Shown in pieces: positions 8,503 through 16,728 of a stretch of DNA of 32,478 nt (positions within the stretch are counted from its first letter, which is position 1; each line of letters starts with the position of its first letter). This DNA is from CAZQVN01 sp964596775 (GTDB lineage Bacteria; Eisenbacteria; RBG-16-71-46; JABDJR01; JAWXBZ01): NCBI GenBank assembly GCA_964596775.1, contig CAZQVN010000041.1, forward strand, positions 1-32,478. The letters are read 5' to 3'. The position numbers and the translations under genes are program-made. The notes under the pieces are model-generated. The model saw only the letters and a program-made list of their open reading frames with translations, was not told the DNA's origin and did not search any database.

Positions 8503-10670
8503 CGCGGCTCTTCTCCGGATGCTTGCGGTGTCCGGGTCGTGGAAGCGACCGACGCGAAGGGCTCCGTCCATCGGGCAACCCGGCCCTGGATGATCCGGAG
8601 GTTCGGGATGTCGTCGGCCGACCGCGGGGTGCCGGGCACCGACATCGCCGAATCGAGGATCTCATCCACGATCAACCCCGTGTAGTCTCCCGACTCTTCC
8701 TCATAGACGACAACGTTCAGGACGTCCGGGTTCTCCATCTCAACAGGAAGGTTCGGCGCGAACAATCCCGACAGCGGAACGAGCGGCATCACCCGGCCGT
8801 CGTACTGGACGACCCGGGAGGTTCCGCACGGCTCCACGGTCGATGCCGGAATCCTCGCCAGCCGGACGACGCGGGTCAGCGGAAGGGCGATGGGGCCGCC
8901 CGAGCCCGCCCGAACCATGAGACAGACCTCCGACCGGGCATGGACGAGATCCCCGGAAACCGCCTCATCCTGCGCCGGTCCGCCGACCGCGGGTTCCGGG
9001 GTTCCGTGGGCCGGATTAAGGGACTGAACGTCCAGGATCAGGCCGACTTCCCCGTCGCCCAGAATCGTGGCACCGGAGAACTGCCGGACTTTCCGAAGCA
9101 GCGGATCGAGCGGCTTCACGACGACCTCGAGCGTATCCTCGATGTCGTCGACCCTCAGGGCATAGGGACATCCACCCGCCTGGACCACGGCCATGTGCAG
9201 AACCGATTCGTCCCGTTCGCCTGCCCCGAGTCCCAGCGCTTCACCGAGGTCCTCGAGGGGAAGCAGCCGTCCCCTCAGCCGGTACACGGGCCTGCTGTGA
9301 ACGCGCTCGATCGCCCTGCGGGCGGCTTCAGCCCTCAGCGTGACGAGTTCCCTGAGATGGGCCCGCGGGATCGCATACCGCCGGCCGCCCGCCTTGACAA
9401 TCAGCGCGGGCAGAATCGCCAGCGTCAACGGAAGTACGAACCGGACGGTGGTCCCGAGACCGCTGCGGGAGGTCACGCTCACGGTGCCGCCGATGGCCTC
9501 CACCGCCGTCTTGACGACGTCCATGCCGACCCCCCGCCCGGACAGGCTGGTCACCGTGACGGCCGTCGAGAATCCCGGGGCGAAAATGATCTCCGCGACC
9601 TCCTCGTCCGGCATCGTTTCCAGTTGGTCGCGACGGATCAATCCCCTTTCGACGGCGCGAGCCCGTATTCGTTCCATGTCGAGGCCCGCACCGTCGTCGG
9701 CCACCACGAGATGGAACTCTCCCCCGGCGTGCGAGGCGCGGATCCCGATGGTGCCGACCGCCGGTTTCCCCGCCGCGCGTCTTGCCTGCGGAGTTTCGAT
9801 GCCGTGATCCACGGCATTGCGGACCAGGTGCGTGAGAGGCGCCTGGATGGCCTCGATAAGGGTCCGATCCAGTTCCGTGTTGCCGCCATCCACCTCGACC
9901 CGGATTTCCTTTCCGCATCCCAGGGCCACATCGCGAACGAAGCGGGGAAGCTTGTTGAGAGCGCCGGCGACCGGCTGCATCCGTGTCTTCATCGCAACCC
10001 GCTGCAGTCCTGCCGTTATGGAGTTGAGTTTCTGCGCGATGACCGGGAGTTCATCCACGGCTTTGCGCTGCGACACATGCTGGAACTGGTTCCGGGCCAA
10101 AACCAGTTCGCCCACTTGATTCATCAGTTCGTCCAGGACGGCCGTATCGACGCGGATGGACGTTTCGACGGGCTGTGTCGCCCTGGCCGGGGGCGGCATC
10201 TCGGCGGGGATCCCGCCCGCGACCTTCGATCCGGCCTCCCGTTCGTGGTTCAAGGCGGGTGCCGGAGGGGGGATCGGATTCGCTCCGGTGTCCGCAAGCG
10301 CCTCGATACGCCCGATGATCCCCGCGTCGTCACCCGAACCGTCCGTACCGGTCGCCTCGACCTCGGACAGCAGGCTCCGGATGGCGTCGAAAAGTTCAAG
10401 GAGAGCGTCGGCAACACTTCGACTCACGGCGATGCGGCCGTCGCGAATGCGGCTCAGGAGATTCTCGCCCGCGTGACTCAGCGATTCGAGACGCGCGAAG
10501 CCGAGAAAGCCGCAGGTTCCCTTGATCGTGTGGACGGCTCGGAAAATCCGGTCCACTCCGTCGGGAGTGCTTCCGGAAGACTCCAGATCGAGCAGGTCGA
10601 GGTCGATGCGCTCGAGGCTTTCCCGGCTCTCCGAGAGGAACTCCTGTGTGATCTCGTCGATTTCGGACAT
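8499..10670 (-). CDS. cheA: Chemotaxis histidine kinase CheA with tandem CheW-like domains, 723 aa
   Basis: Cytosolic sensor kinase of the array. From the ATG at 10670 (protein begins MSEIDEITQEF): HPt/P1 domain about 1-110 with AVHTIKGTCGFLG and phospho-His47; a Pro/Ala-rich linker; dimerisation segment VDTAVLDELMNQVGELVLARNQF (about 174-196); ATPase with HLVRNAVDHGIE (281-292), DDGAGLD (325-331) and GRGVGMDVV (378-386). After it come two CheW-like regions, about 425-555 and 575-710, each with the V-x-PLxxL-type strand. No recognisable P2 CheY-docking domain lies between P1 and P3. The frame opens at 10700, but MSEIDEITQEF matches the usual CheA start; GGAG lies 10 nt before it. A second CheW-like domain may allow altered array geometry. 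Confidence 0.95.
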   Translation of the reverse strand: MSEIDEITQEFLSESRESLERIDLDLLDLESSGSTPDGVDRIFRAVHTIKGTCGFLGFARLESLSHAGENLLSRIRDGRIAVSRSVADALLELFDAIRSLLSEVEATGTDGSGDDAGIIGRIEALADTGANPIPPPAPALNHEREAGSKVAGGIPAEMPPPARATQPVETSIRVDTAVLDELMNQVGELVLARNQFQHVSQRKAVDELPVIAQKLNSITAGLQRVAMKTRMQPVAGALNKLPRFVRDVALGCGKEIRVEVDGGNTELDRTLIEAIQAPLTHLVRNAVDHGIETPQARRAAGKPAVGTIGIRASHAGGEFHLVVADDGAGLDMERIRARAVERGLIRRDQLETMPDEEVAEIIFAPGFSTAVTVTSLSGRGVGMDVVKTAVEAIGGTVSVTSRSGLGTTVRFVLPLTLAILPALIVKAGGRRYAIPRAHLRELVTLRAEAARRAIERVHSRPVYRLRGRLLPLEDLGEALGLGAGERDESVLHMAVVQAGGCPYALRVDDIEDTLEVVVKPLDPLLRKVRQFSGATILGDGEVGLILDVQSLNPAHGTPEPAVGGPAQDEAVSGDLVHARSEVCLMVRAGSGGPIALPLTRVVRLARIPASTVEPCGTSRVVQYDGRVMPLVPLSGLFAPNLPVEMENPDVLNVVVYEEESGDYTGLIVDEILDSAMSVPGTPRSADDIPNLRIIQGRVARWTEPFASVASTTRTPQASGEEPR

Positions 10671-10955
10671 TGCGACATGTCTCCAGGCGGGTTCTATCAC
10701 CCGGATTCAAGCATCGGTACCGTTCCGGACGAACGGAGCTATTTCCGGGGCGTTTCGATAAATAGTTTCATTATTCGAACCTGACTGGAGTCGATTGCCG
10801 ATGGGAACACTAACTGGATCGTGTGTGGAAACATGAATCGGTGCCGGGATGGATGTAGGACGCAACCCGGGACGCCGGCCGCAGGAAACGCGGCGCCGGA
10901 GGCAGCGCAGCAGGAATCAGGAAGGAGAATTGCGCGTCGGTGATCCGTGCCGGGG
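10671..10955. other. Intergenic gap inside the che cluster
   Basis: These 285 bp separate the CheX-like gene from cheA, in contrast to the overlaps elsewhere in the cluster. An AT-rich patch lies at about 10758-10780. It could hold a separate cheA promoter, but I find no convincing -35/-10 pair and no sigma-28 match. No credible small gene and no U-tailed terminator were seen. Confidence 0.4.
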
Positions 10956-11435
10956 TCAGGAAAGGAAGGAGAATCGTCCGGCTCCGTATCCGCTGATGAC
11001 CGCTTCGTAGTCGGCACGCAGGGCGGGTTTCCCGACAAGAGTCGCCGCCGCCGGGGGAAGCGAAGCGACGGGAAGAACGTGGATTCCATTGAGGAGAACG
11101 TGTTCCTGGCCCGGAACATTGAGAAGCTTGGCGCTGACGTTCATGACTTCCGCGATGTTGTCCCGGATCTCCTCGGTGATCTTCCCCGACTTGACGGAAT
11201 CCGCGGCCGCGGCGGGAGGAATCAGCGACAGCGCCGCGGCTGCGTAGACGCTGAACTTGAGGTCCGCCACGCAGGCCGCCTGAAGAGCGCCGGAATCCCC
11301 CGTGTACAGCGCGCAGATCCGGGGATCCTTCTGCGTTGCCGCAAGGGGTTTGGCCACGGTCACGGCCACGCTCCTGCCGAGCAGCATCTTCAGCAACTCG
11401 GTCAGTTCGGAAGGATCCGGCAGCGGGCGCCCCAT
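10956..11435 (-). CDS. Probable CheX/CheC-type CheY-P phosphatase, divergent, 159 aa
   Basis: Likely dephosphorylates CheY-P. The sequence is poorly conserved overall but contains Asp92-x3-Glu96-x2-Asn99-x22-Pro122, exactly matching the CheC/CheX/FliY phosphatase signature (D/S-x3-E-x2-N-x22-P), embedded in EEIRDNIAEVMNVSAKLLN. The Glu and Asn are the catalytic pair in that family. Only one such motif is present, as in CheX and unlike most CheC. The longer open frame (to 11672) is an overlap artefact with cheY. The ATG at 11435 comes 2 bp after the cheY stop and is chosen. The cheY-phosphatase pairing supports the role. The motif match was counted by hand; the fold itself has not been tested. 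Confidence 0.65.
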   Translation of the reverse strand: MGRPLPDPSELTELLKMLLGRSVAVTVAKPLAATQKDPRICALYTGDSGALQAACVADLKFSVYAAAALSLIPPAAAADSVKSGKITEEIRDNIAEVMNVSAKLLNVPGQEHVLLNGIHVLPVASLPPAAATLVGKPALRADYEAVISGYGAGRFSFLS

Positions 11436-11437
11436 GC

Positions 11438-11806
11438 TCAGGCCGCGTTCAGGAGCGGGTCGAGCGCCTGCTGAAAGGCGAGGTCCGTGAACGGCTTGAC
11501 GATGAGGAACGACGCCCCCGCCTCCGCGGCGACATGGCGCATTTCGCCTGTTCCCTCGGACGTGACGAAACCGAAGGATGCCGTGCTGCCCCGGGCTTTC
11601 AGCTCGCGGAGCAGCTCCAGTCCGCTCATCTCGGGCATGTTCCAGTCGCAGAGGATCAGGTCGAATGGGCACTTTTCGATGGCGGCCAGGGCTTCGACGC
11701 CGTTTGCGGCCTGGTCCATTTCATGGCCGCCGTAACCGGCCTGGCGCAGGGTGCGGAGGACGATCATCCGCATGGCCTTGCTGTCGTCGACAATCAGGAT
11801 TCTCAT
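11438..11806 (-). CDS. cheY: CheY-like single-domain response regulator, 122 aa
   Basis: Stand-alone receiver, the output of the chemosensory kinase. Acidic pocket Asp7/Asp8 (LIVDDS), phospho-Asp54 (CDWNMPEMSG), Thr82 (FVTSEG) and Lys104 (IVKPF) are all present, so it should be phosphorylatable. There is no output domain. GGGGGA lies 9 nt before the ATG. A sigma-28-like promoter is placed 30-60 bp upstream. The gene heads the cluster and is followed directly by the CheX-like phosphatase. Whether it binds a flagellar motor or another target cannot be told; no flagellar genes are in the window. Confidence 0.95.
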   Translation of the reverse strand: MRILIVDDSKAMRMIVLRTLRQAGYGGHEMDQAANGVEALAAIEKCPFDLILCDWNMPEMSGLELLRELKARGSTASFGFVTSEGTGEMRHVAAEAGASFLIVKPFTDLAFQQALDPLLNAA

Positions 11807-11839
11807 CGATTTGCGTCCCCCGTTGAGTGGTCCTTATCT

Positions 11840-11866
11840 ACATCGGACTCCCGGTGGGCATCTTTA
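11840..11866 (-). promoter_or_regulatory. Sigma-28 (FliA)-like promoter for cheY
   Basis: On the minus strand TAAA (11863-11866), a spacer of exactly 15 bp, then TCCGATGT (11840-11847). The FliA consensus is TAAA-N15-GCCGATAA; the core CCGAT is intact and the -35 is followed by G as in the consensus. The predicted start is about 27 nt before the cheY ATG. This is the usual sigma for chemotaxis genes in flagellated bacteria. Confidence 0.5.
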
Positions 11867-11986
11867 GTATCGAGTTCGCTCACGCATCACAGCTCGAGTC
11901 GCTCAGCGCTGCTCGAATTGCCCCCCGCCACCTTCGTGCTCGATCGCGTTCTCCCCGCATCCGTTCCAAACCATAGAGAGTCACAG

Positions 11987-12013
11987 TCAAGAGAACCGGA
12001 AGCGTGCCGATAT
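11987..12013 (+). promoter_or_regulatory. Sigma-28-like promoter candidate for the hybrid kinase
   Basis: TCAA (11987-11990), a spacer of exactly 15 bp, then GCCGATAT (12006-12013), which differs from GCCGATAA by one base. The same GTGCCGATATACTG string also lies upstream of the GT39-like gene without a matching -35, so it may instead be a general -10 element (TATACT at 12011-12016). Confidence 0.4.
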
Positions 12014-12089
12014 ACTGAATACCCATCAGGCAAAGCGATGGGCCAACCCCCATCTCAGGATACAGTTACCTCGTTCGATCGGATCCGGC

Positions 12090-15000
12090 TTGAAAGACGG
12101 ACATACGGACATAACCAGGAGTTCTCACCCCCGCTCGCGGGCGGCCGGACTTTCACGCCCGGTGAAAATCCTGGTGCTGGCCCTCGCGTATTTCGTGCTG
12201 GGCAGGCTGAGCCTCCTCCTCGCCATCCCCCCCGGCTATGCCACGGCCATCTGGCCCGCCGCGGGACTGGCCCTGTCGGCTGTTCTGCTCTGCGGCAGAG
12301 GGATGTGGCCCGGCGTCTATCTCGGCTCATTCTTCGTCAACTTTTCGACGGCGATGCACGCCCCGGCACCCGTCTCCCTCACCGGACTGGTCGTCGTTCC
12401 CGCGGTCATTGCCACCGGGGCATCGCTCCAGGCTGTCACCGGGCATGCCCTGATCCGGAGGTTCTCCGGACTTCCCGACAAGCTGATCCACCTCCGCGAG
12501 ATCGCGGGATTGATCGTCTTCGGCGGACCCGCGAGCTGTGTCGTGAGCGCGATCACCGGAGTGTCCGCTCTTGTTGCCGGCGACTTGCTGTCCGCGCAGA
12601 ACGCGCCGTTCAGCCTTCTCACCTGGTGGGTCGGGGACTCGATCGGCGTCATCCTGTTCACACCGCTGCTGCTCGTCTGGATGACGCCGCAGCGCGACCG
12701 CTGGCGGAGGCGGCTGTCCGTGACGGTTCCCCTGACCCTGACCTTCAGCCTGGTCCTCCTGCTGTTCGTGATGTCCAGCCGCTGGGAACAGAGTGAGGTC
12801 AAGGACGCCTTCATCGAGACGACGAACAACATGGCCGGGCGAAGCGTCCGGACCCTCGGAAGCGGCCTCGACGCGCTCTATTCCGTGGAGAGTTTCTTCG
12901 AGAGTTCCGAAGCCGTGGACCGAACCGGGTTCTCCTCCTTTGCCGGGCGCCTCATGGACGTATATCCGAGCCTCATGGCCCTGTCCTGGAACGAACGGGT
13001 CCGCCACGAGCGCCGCGACGCTTTCGAGGAACGCCAGAGGAAGGATTTCCCCTGCTTCCGGATCCGGGAACTGGCCCACGGACGGCAGTGGGTTCCGGCC
13101 TCCGAGCGAGCCGAGTACAGCGTCGTCACCTATATCGAGCCGCTGGCGGGCAACGAGGCCGTAATCGGTTTCGACGTGTCCTCGGATCCGATGCGCCGTG
13201 AAACGGTGGCCCGGGCCCTGTCCACGGGAAGGATGTCGGCGACGCCGGCCATCGAACTCGTCCAGGGTTCCGCGAAAACGGGAAATGGCGTGCTGTTCCT
13301 CCTGCCGGTGCACAGGGAAACGGACCACAAGGATGTCGTCGGCTACGCCACGGCCGTGGTCCGGATCAACGACGTCATGGAGGCGGCCGCGATTCCGGGA
13401 GCGGAGTTCATCCGGATCCAGCTCGTGGACGAAAGCGGCCCGGGACACCCCCGGACGATCTACGACAACTTTCCGAGGCGGCCGGCATCGGCCGAAACCG
13501 GCCGCGCGCCGCTCGTGAACCGCGAGGAGCTGACGATCGGCGGCCGCCGGTGGGTGCTCCGTTGCGAGGCGCTGCCGGAGTACGTCGAAACACACCGGTC
13601 CTGGGCGTCATGGGCCATGCTGACGGCCGGGCTGCTGTTCACCGGACTTCTCGGCGTCACGCTTCTGTCCATGACCGGCCGGACCATCCTGGTCGAGGAA
13701 ATGGTGACACACCGGACACGCGAGCTCGAGCACAGCCGGGAACAGCTCGCCGAGGCGCAGAACCTCGCCCGGGTGGGCAGCTGGGAGTGGGACGTGGCCG
13801 CCGACCGGGCCGTCTGGTCGGACCAGCTGTACAGGATTTTCGGGCTTCAAAACGGCACCACGGAAGTCACGTCGCGAACGCACCTGGAAGCGATTCATCC
13901 CGAGGATCGCGCCAGGGTCGAGGCACTCCTCGGCGACGCCTTCCGCTCCGGGTCGGAGTTCCACTTCGACTACCGGATCCTCGTCGACGGCAACGAACGC
14001 ACGCTCCAGTCGCGCGCCGAGGTCATCCGCGACGCCGACGGCCGGGCGCTGCGCATGTTCGGCACCTGCCAGGACATCACGGAAATGAAGCAGGCGGAGC
14101 AGGCCGTGGTGGCCGCCAGCCGGGCCAAGGGGGAGTTCGTGGCCAACGTCAGCCACGAACTGCGCACGCCGCTGAACGGGATCATCGGCATGCTGGACAT
14201 CGTCCGGGAGACACCGCTCGACGACGAGCAGGAGAAGTACCTGACCGCCGCGAGTTCCGCGGCCGACTCCCTCCTTGAGCTCATCAACGACATCCTGGAC
14301 ATTTCCAAGATGGAGGCCGGAAAACTCGATCTCGAGCCGATCGACTTCCGGTTCGCGGAATCGATGGAGGAAACCGCGCTCACCCTGACGGCGATCGCCG
14401 AGCAGAAGGGGCTCCTGTTCCAGTGCACGATCGCCCCGGACGTGCCCGCCCAGGTCGTCGGCGACCCCGGGCGCCTCCGCCAGATTCTCCTGAACCTGGC
14501 CGCCAACGCGATCAAGTTCACCGAGCAGGGTCATGTTCACGTGGAGGTGGCCCTCGAGGGTGCGAGCGAGGACGCGGTGACCCTGCACTTCCGGGTCAGC
14601 GACACCGGCATCGGCATTCCCAAGGAACGGGCGGCGGCGATCTTCGATCCCTACACGCAGGCCGACAGTTCCACGACCCGGAAGTTCGGCGGCACCGGGC
14701 TCGGGCTGTCCATTTCCGCGGAGCTCGTCAAGCGGATGGGCGGGCGGATCTGGGTGGAAAGCGAAGTCGGCGCAGGGAGCACGTTTCACTTCACCACCGT
14801 GTTCGGGGTGTCGCGGGTGCCGCTCCAGGACGCCGCGGCGCCGGCCCCGTCCCTCAACGGGGCGTCGATTCTCGTCGTGGACGGCCGGGCTTCCAACCGC
14901 TCCTTCCTGAAGGATGTTTTGGCGCGCTGGCGGATTTCCCCGGAGACCGCCGAGGACGGCGGCGCGGGGATCGAGGCAATCGCCCGGCGGAGCGCCGCCG

Positions 15001-16049
15001 GCACGCGGTTCGACATGGTCATCGTCGATGCCTTCCTCCCGGACATGGACGGATTCGAGTTTGTCGAGAGAATCAAGGAGCATCCGGACTCGTCCTCGAT
15101 GCCGGTAATGCTCATCACGTCGACGGGGCGCCCCGGCGATGCGGTACTCTGCCGCAAGGCGGGGATTTCGGCCTACCTGTCCAGGCCCGTCTCCCCCACC
15201 GACATTCTGAACACCGTCGCCGCGGTGCTCGGCACGTCCCGGGATGCCGAAGTCGGCGCCCTGGTAACGCGCCACACCGTGCGGGAGCGCCGGACGAGCC
15301 TTTCGGTGCTCCTGGCCGAGGACCAGCCGTTCAACCAGATGGTGGCCACGCATCTCCTGGAGAAGGAGGGACATGCGGTGACCGTCGTCGAAAACGGACG
15401 CCTCGCCGTCGAGGCCTGCCGCGCCCGCTCCTTCGACCTCGTCCTGATGGACGTCCAGATGCCGGTCATGGACGGCCTGGAAGCCACCGCGGAGATCCGC
15501 GAACTGGAAAAGTCGACCGGCCGGCACGTGTGCATCGTGGCCATGACCGCGCGGGCCATGCAGGGCGATCGCGAGAAGTGCCTGGCCGCCGGGATGGACG
15601 GCTACCTGACCAAGCCGTTCCGGGCGCGGGAGTTTCTGGAAATGCTCGAGGGGATGCGCCTCAGGCTGACGCCGGCCAGCCCGGCCGATCCGCCGGAAGC
15701 CGGGTCCGCCGGAACGCTGATCGACCGCGAACTGCTGTTGTCCGAACTCCACGGCGATGCGGGCATGCTCGACACGCTTGCCGAAATGTTCCGCCGGCAA
15801 TCCCGGGAGCGGCTCGGCGAACTCAGCGAGGCGATCGCGCGGTCCGACCTCGAAGCGATCCACCGCAACGCGCACGCGCTCAAGGGCGCCATCGGTTTCT
15901 GGACGCAGGGCGCTCCGTACGAGAGCGCCGTGAACCTGGAACAGCGCGCCAGGGCCGGAGACATGGACGGAACCCGCGAAGCCTGGCGGGAACTCGCAAT
16001 CGAGTGCGCGGCCCTGGACCGGGAGCTGGACGGTCTGAAGGCCGCCTGA
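12090..16049 (+). CDS. Hybrid sensor histidine kinase: MASE1-CHASE-PAS-HisKA-HATPase-REC-REC-HPt, 1319 aa
   Basis: Membrane phosphorelay kinase. MASE1-like membrane block about 26-230 (PPGYATAIWPAAGLAL at 47-62); extracytoplasmic CHASE-like domain about 240-490; TM about 507-527; PAS/PAC about 555-668; HisKA with VSHELRTPLNG and phospho-His689; ATPase with NLAANAIKF (802-810), DTGIGIP (838-844) and GGTGLGLSI (867-875). REC1 (about 925-1048) keeps Asp980 but has Arg1032 where the conserved Lys is expected, and only one pocket acid. REC2 (about 1070-1188) is canonical (Glu1077, Asp1078, Asp1121, Thr1153, Lys1175). HPt has AHALKG with His1262. The start is TTG at 12090 with weak RBS support; GTG at 12162, right before the first helix, is an alternative. 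No cognate output regulator is adjacent unless it feeds cheY. Confidence 0.93.
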   Translation: MKDGHTDITRSSHPRSRAAGLSRPVKILVLALAYFVLGRLSLLLAIPPGYATAIWPAAGLALSAVLLCGRGMWPGVYLGSFFVNFSTAMHAPAPVSLTGLVVVPAVIATGASLQAVTGHALIRRFSGLPDKLIHLREIAGLIVFGGPASCVVSAITGVSALVAGDLLSAQNAPFSLLTWWVGDSIGVILFTPLLLVWMTPQRDRWRRRLSVTVPLTLTFSLVLLLFVMSSRWEQSEVKDAFIETTNNMAGRSVRTLGSGLDALYSVESFFESSEAVDRTGFSSFAGRLMDVYPSLMALSWNERVRHERRDAFEERQRKDFPCFRIRELAHGRQWVPASERAEYSVVTYIEPLAGNEAVIGFDVSSDPMRRETVARALSTGRMSATPAIELVQGSAKTGNGVLFLLPVHRETDHKDVVGYATAVVRINDVMEAAAIPGAEFIRIQLVDESGPGHPRTIYDNFPRRPASAETGRAPLVNREELTIGGRRWVLRCEALPEYVETHRSWASWAMLTAGLLFTGLLGVTLLSMTGRTILVEEMVTHRTRELEHSREQLAEAQNLARVGSWEWDVAADRAVWSDQLYRIFGLQNGTTEVTSRTHLEAIHPEDRARVEALLGDAFRSGSEFHFDYRILVDGNERTLQSRAEVIRDADGRALRMFGTCQDITEMKQAEQAVVAASRAKGEFVANVSHELRTPLNGIIGMLDIVRETPLDDEQEKYLTAASSAADSLLELINDILDISKMEAGKLDLEPIDFRFAESMEETALTLTAIAEQKGLLFQCTIAPDVPAQVVGDPGRLRQILLNLAANAIKFTEQGHVHVEVALEGASEDAVTLHFRVSDTGIGIPKERAAAIFDPYTQADSSTTRKFGGTGLGLSISAELVKRMGGRIWVESEVGAGSTFHFTTVFGVSRVPLQDAAAPAPSLNGASILVVDGRASNRSFLKDVLARWRISPETAEDGGAGIEAIARRSAAGTRFDMVIVDAFLPDMDGFEFVERIKEHPDSSSMPVMLITSTGRPGDAVLCRKAGISAYLSRPVSPTDILNTVAAVLGTSRDAEVGALVTRHTVRERRTSLSVLLAEDQPFNQMVATHLLEKEGHAVTVVENGRLAVEACRARSFDLVLMDVQMPVMDGLEATAEIRELEKSTGRHVCIVAMTARAMQGDREKCLAAGMDGYLTKPFRAREFLEMLEGMRLRLTPASPADPPEAGSAGTLIDRELLLSELHGDAGMLDTLAEMFRRQSRERLGELSEAIARSDLEAIHRNAHALKGAIGFWTQGAPYESAVNLEQRARAGDMDGTREAWRELAIECAALDRELDGLKAA

Positions 16050-16625
16050 TCACCGCGCCCGGTCCGCCTCCGGCCGCCAGTAGACCCCCGCCTTCCTCTC
16101 CATGAGGCCGGTCATGATCATCTCCCGCCGGAGCGTGGCCGTGTCCGGGTGGTGGCGCTTGATGACCTCGTTGACCCTGGATTCCGGGTAGCGCTCCCCC
16201 GGCTCGAACTGGGTGACCAGCCAGTTCAGGATCACGTTGCGCTTCTTCCGGGCGCTGGGAATCCGCGTCAGCCGGTCTCCCTCGAAGTAGGTCTTGAGGA
16301 CCTTGCGTTCCCAGCGCTCCCCTTCCACGTTGTCCGCGATCGACGCCACCTGCTCCACGGTGAACAGCTCGCGGCTCAGGCGGTGCAGGGTTTCGCTGCG
16401 GAGCGAATAGTAGTGGGTCGTTCCGTCGGCACGCATGCCGACGAGCCCGAGTTCCTCGAGGCGGCCCAGGTGATGGGAGATGGTCGGCTCCTTGAGATTC
16501 AGCTGCTCCGCCAGTTCCCGCACCGACAGCTCGCGGCCGGACAGGAGCCCGAGCATCTTGAGCCGGCTCTCGTCGGCCATGGCCTTGAGACAGCGGAGCA
16601 GCGTCGCGAATTCTTCCGGGTTCAT
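16050..16625 (-). CDS. ArsR-family HTH regulator with C-terminal DUF2087 domain, 191 aa
   Basis: DNA-binding repressor-type protein. The winged helix spans about 1-85: MADESRLKMLGLLSGRELSV then LAEQLNLKEPTISHHLGRLEELGLV, the classic ArsR recognition helix, and a wing THYYSLR. The C-terminal half (about 105-185) carries the DUF2087 pattern, with IPSARKKRNVILNWL, FEPGERYPESRVNEVI and D-x-ATLRREMI. No ArsR-type CxC metal site is seen, so it need not be a metal sensor. The ATG at 16625 is preceded by GGAGGA at ideal spacing, so I reject the nine-residue upstream extension. A perfect palindrome just upstream suggests autoregulation. The stop directly abuts the convergent kinase stop. Confidence 0.9.
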   Translation of the reverse strand: MNPEEFATLLRCLKAMADESRLKMLGLLSGRELSVRELAEQLNLKEPTISHHLGRLEELGLVGMRADGTTHYYSLRSETLHRLSRELFTVEQVASIADNVEGERWERKVLKTYFEGDRLTRIPSARKKRNVILNWLVTQFEPGERYPESRVNEVIKRHHPDTATLRREMIMTGLMERKAGVYWRPEADRAR

Positions 16626-16640
16626 GGATCCTCCGATGTA

Positions 16641-16660
16641 AATTAGATACACATCTAATT
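16641..16660. promoter_or_regulatory. Perfect 8+4+8 palindrome, likely ArsR-type operator
   Basis: Arms AATTAGAT (16641-16648) and ATCTAATT (16653-16660) flank ACAC. It sits 15-35 bp upstream of the ArsR-like start, in a rare AT-rich island of this GC-rich window, where the promoter must lie. Autorepression is the simplest reading. No second copy was noticed upstream of the efflux genes. Confidence 0.65.
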
Positions 16661-16728
16661 AGAAGAGTATCGAAGGTTCCGCCCCGGGTCAACAGGAATG
16701 ACGCCGGCCGGTCGGCGGCTCCGGCGGA

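Noticed and set aside
8523..10784. 753-codon open frame opposite cheA
   Set aside because: Composition typical of an antisense shadow and no recognisable domain; cheA is fully supported on the other strand.
10739..11119. 126-codon minus-strand ORF overlapping the CheX-like gene
   Set aside because: Out of frame with the motif-bearing gene, Ser/Pro/Arg-rich composition, no ribosome binding site.
13608..15875. 755-codon open frame opposite the hybrid kinase
   Set aside because: Antisense shadow; no domain, no start signal.
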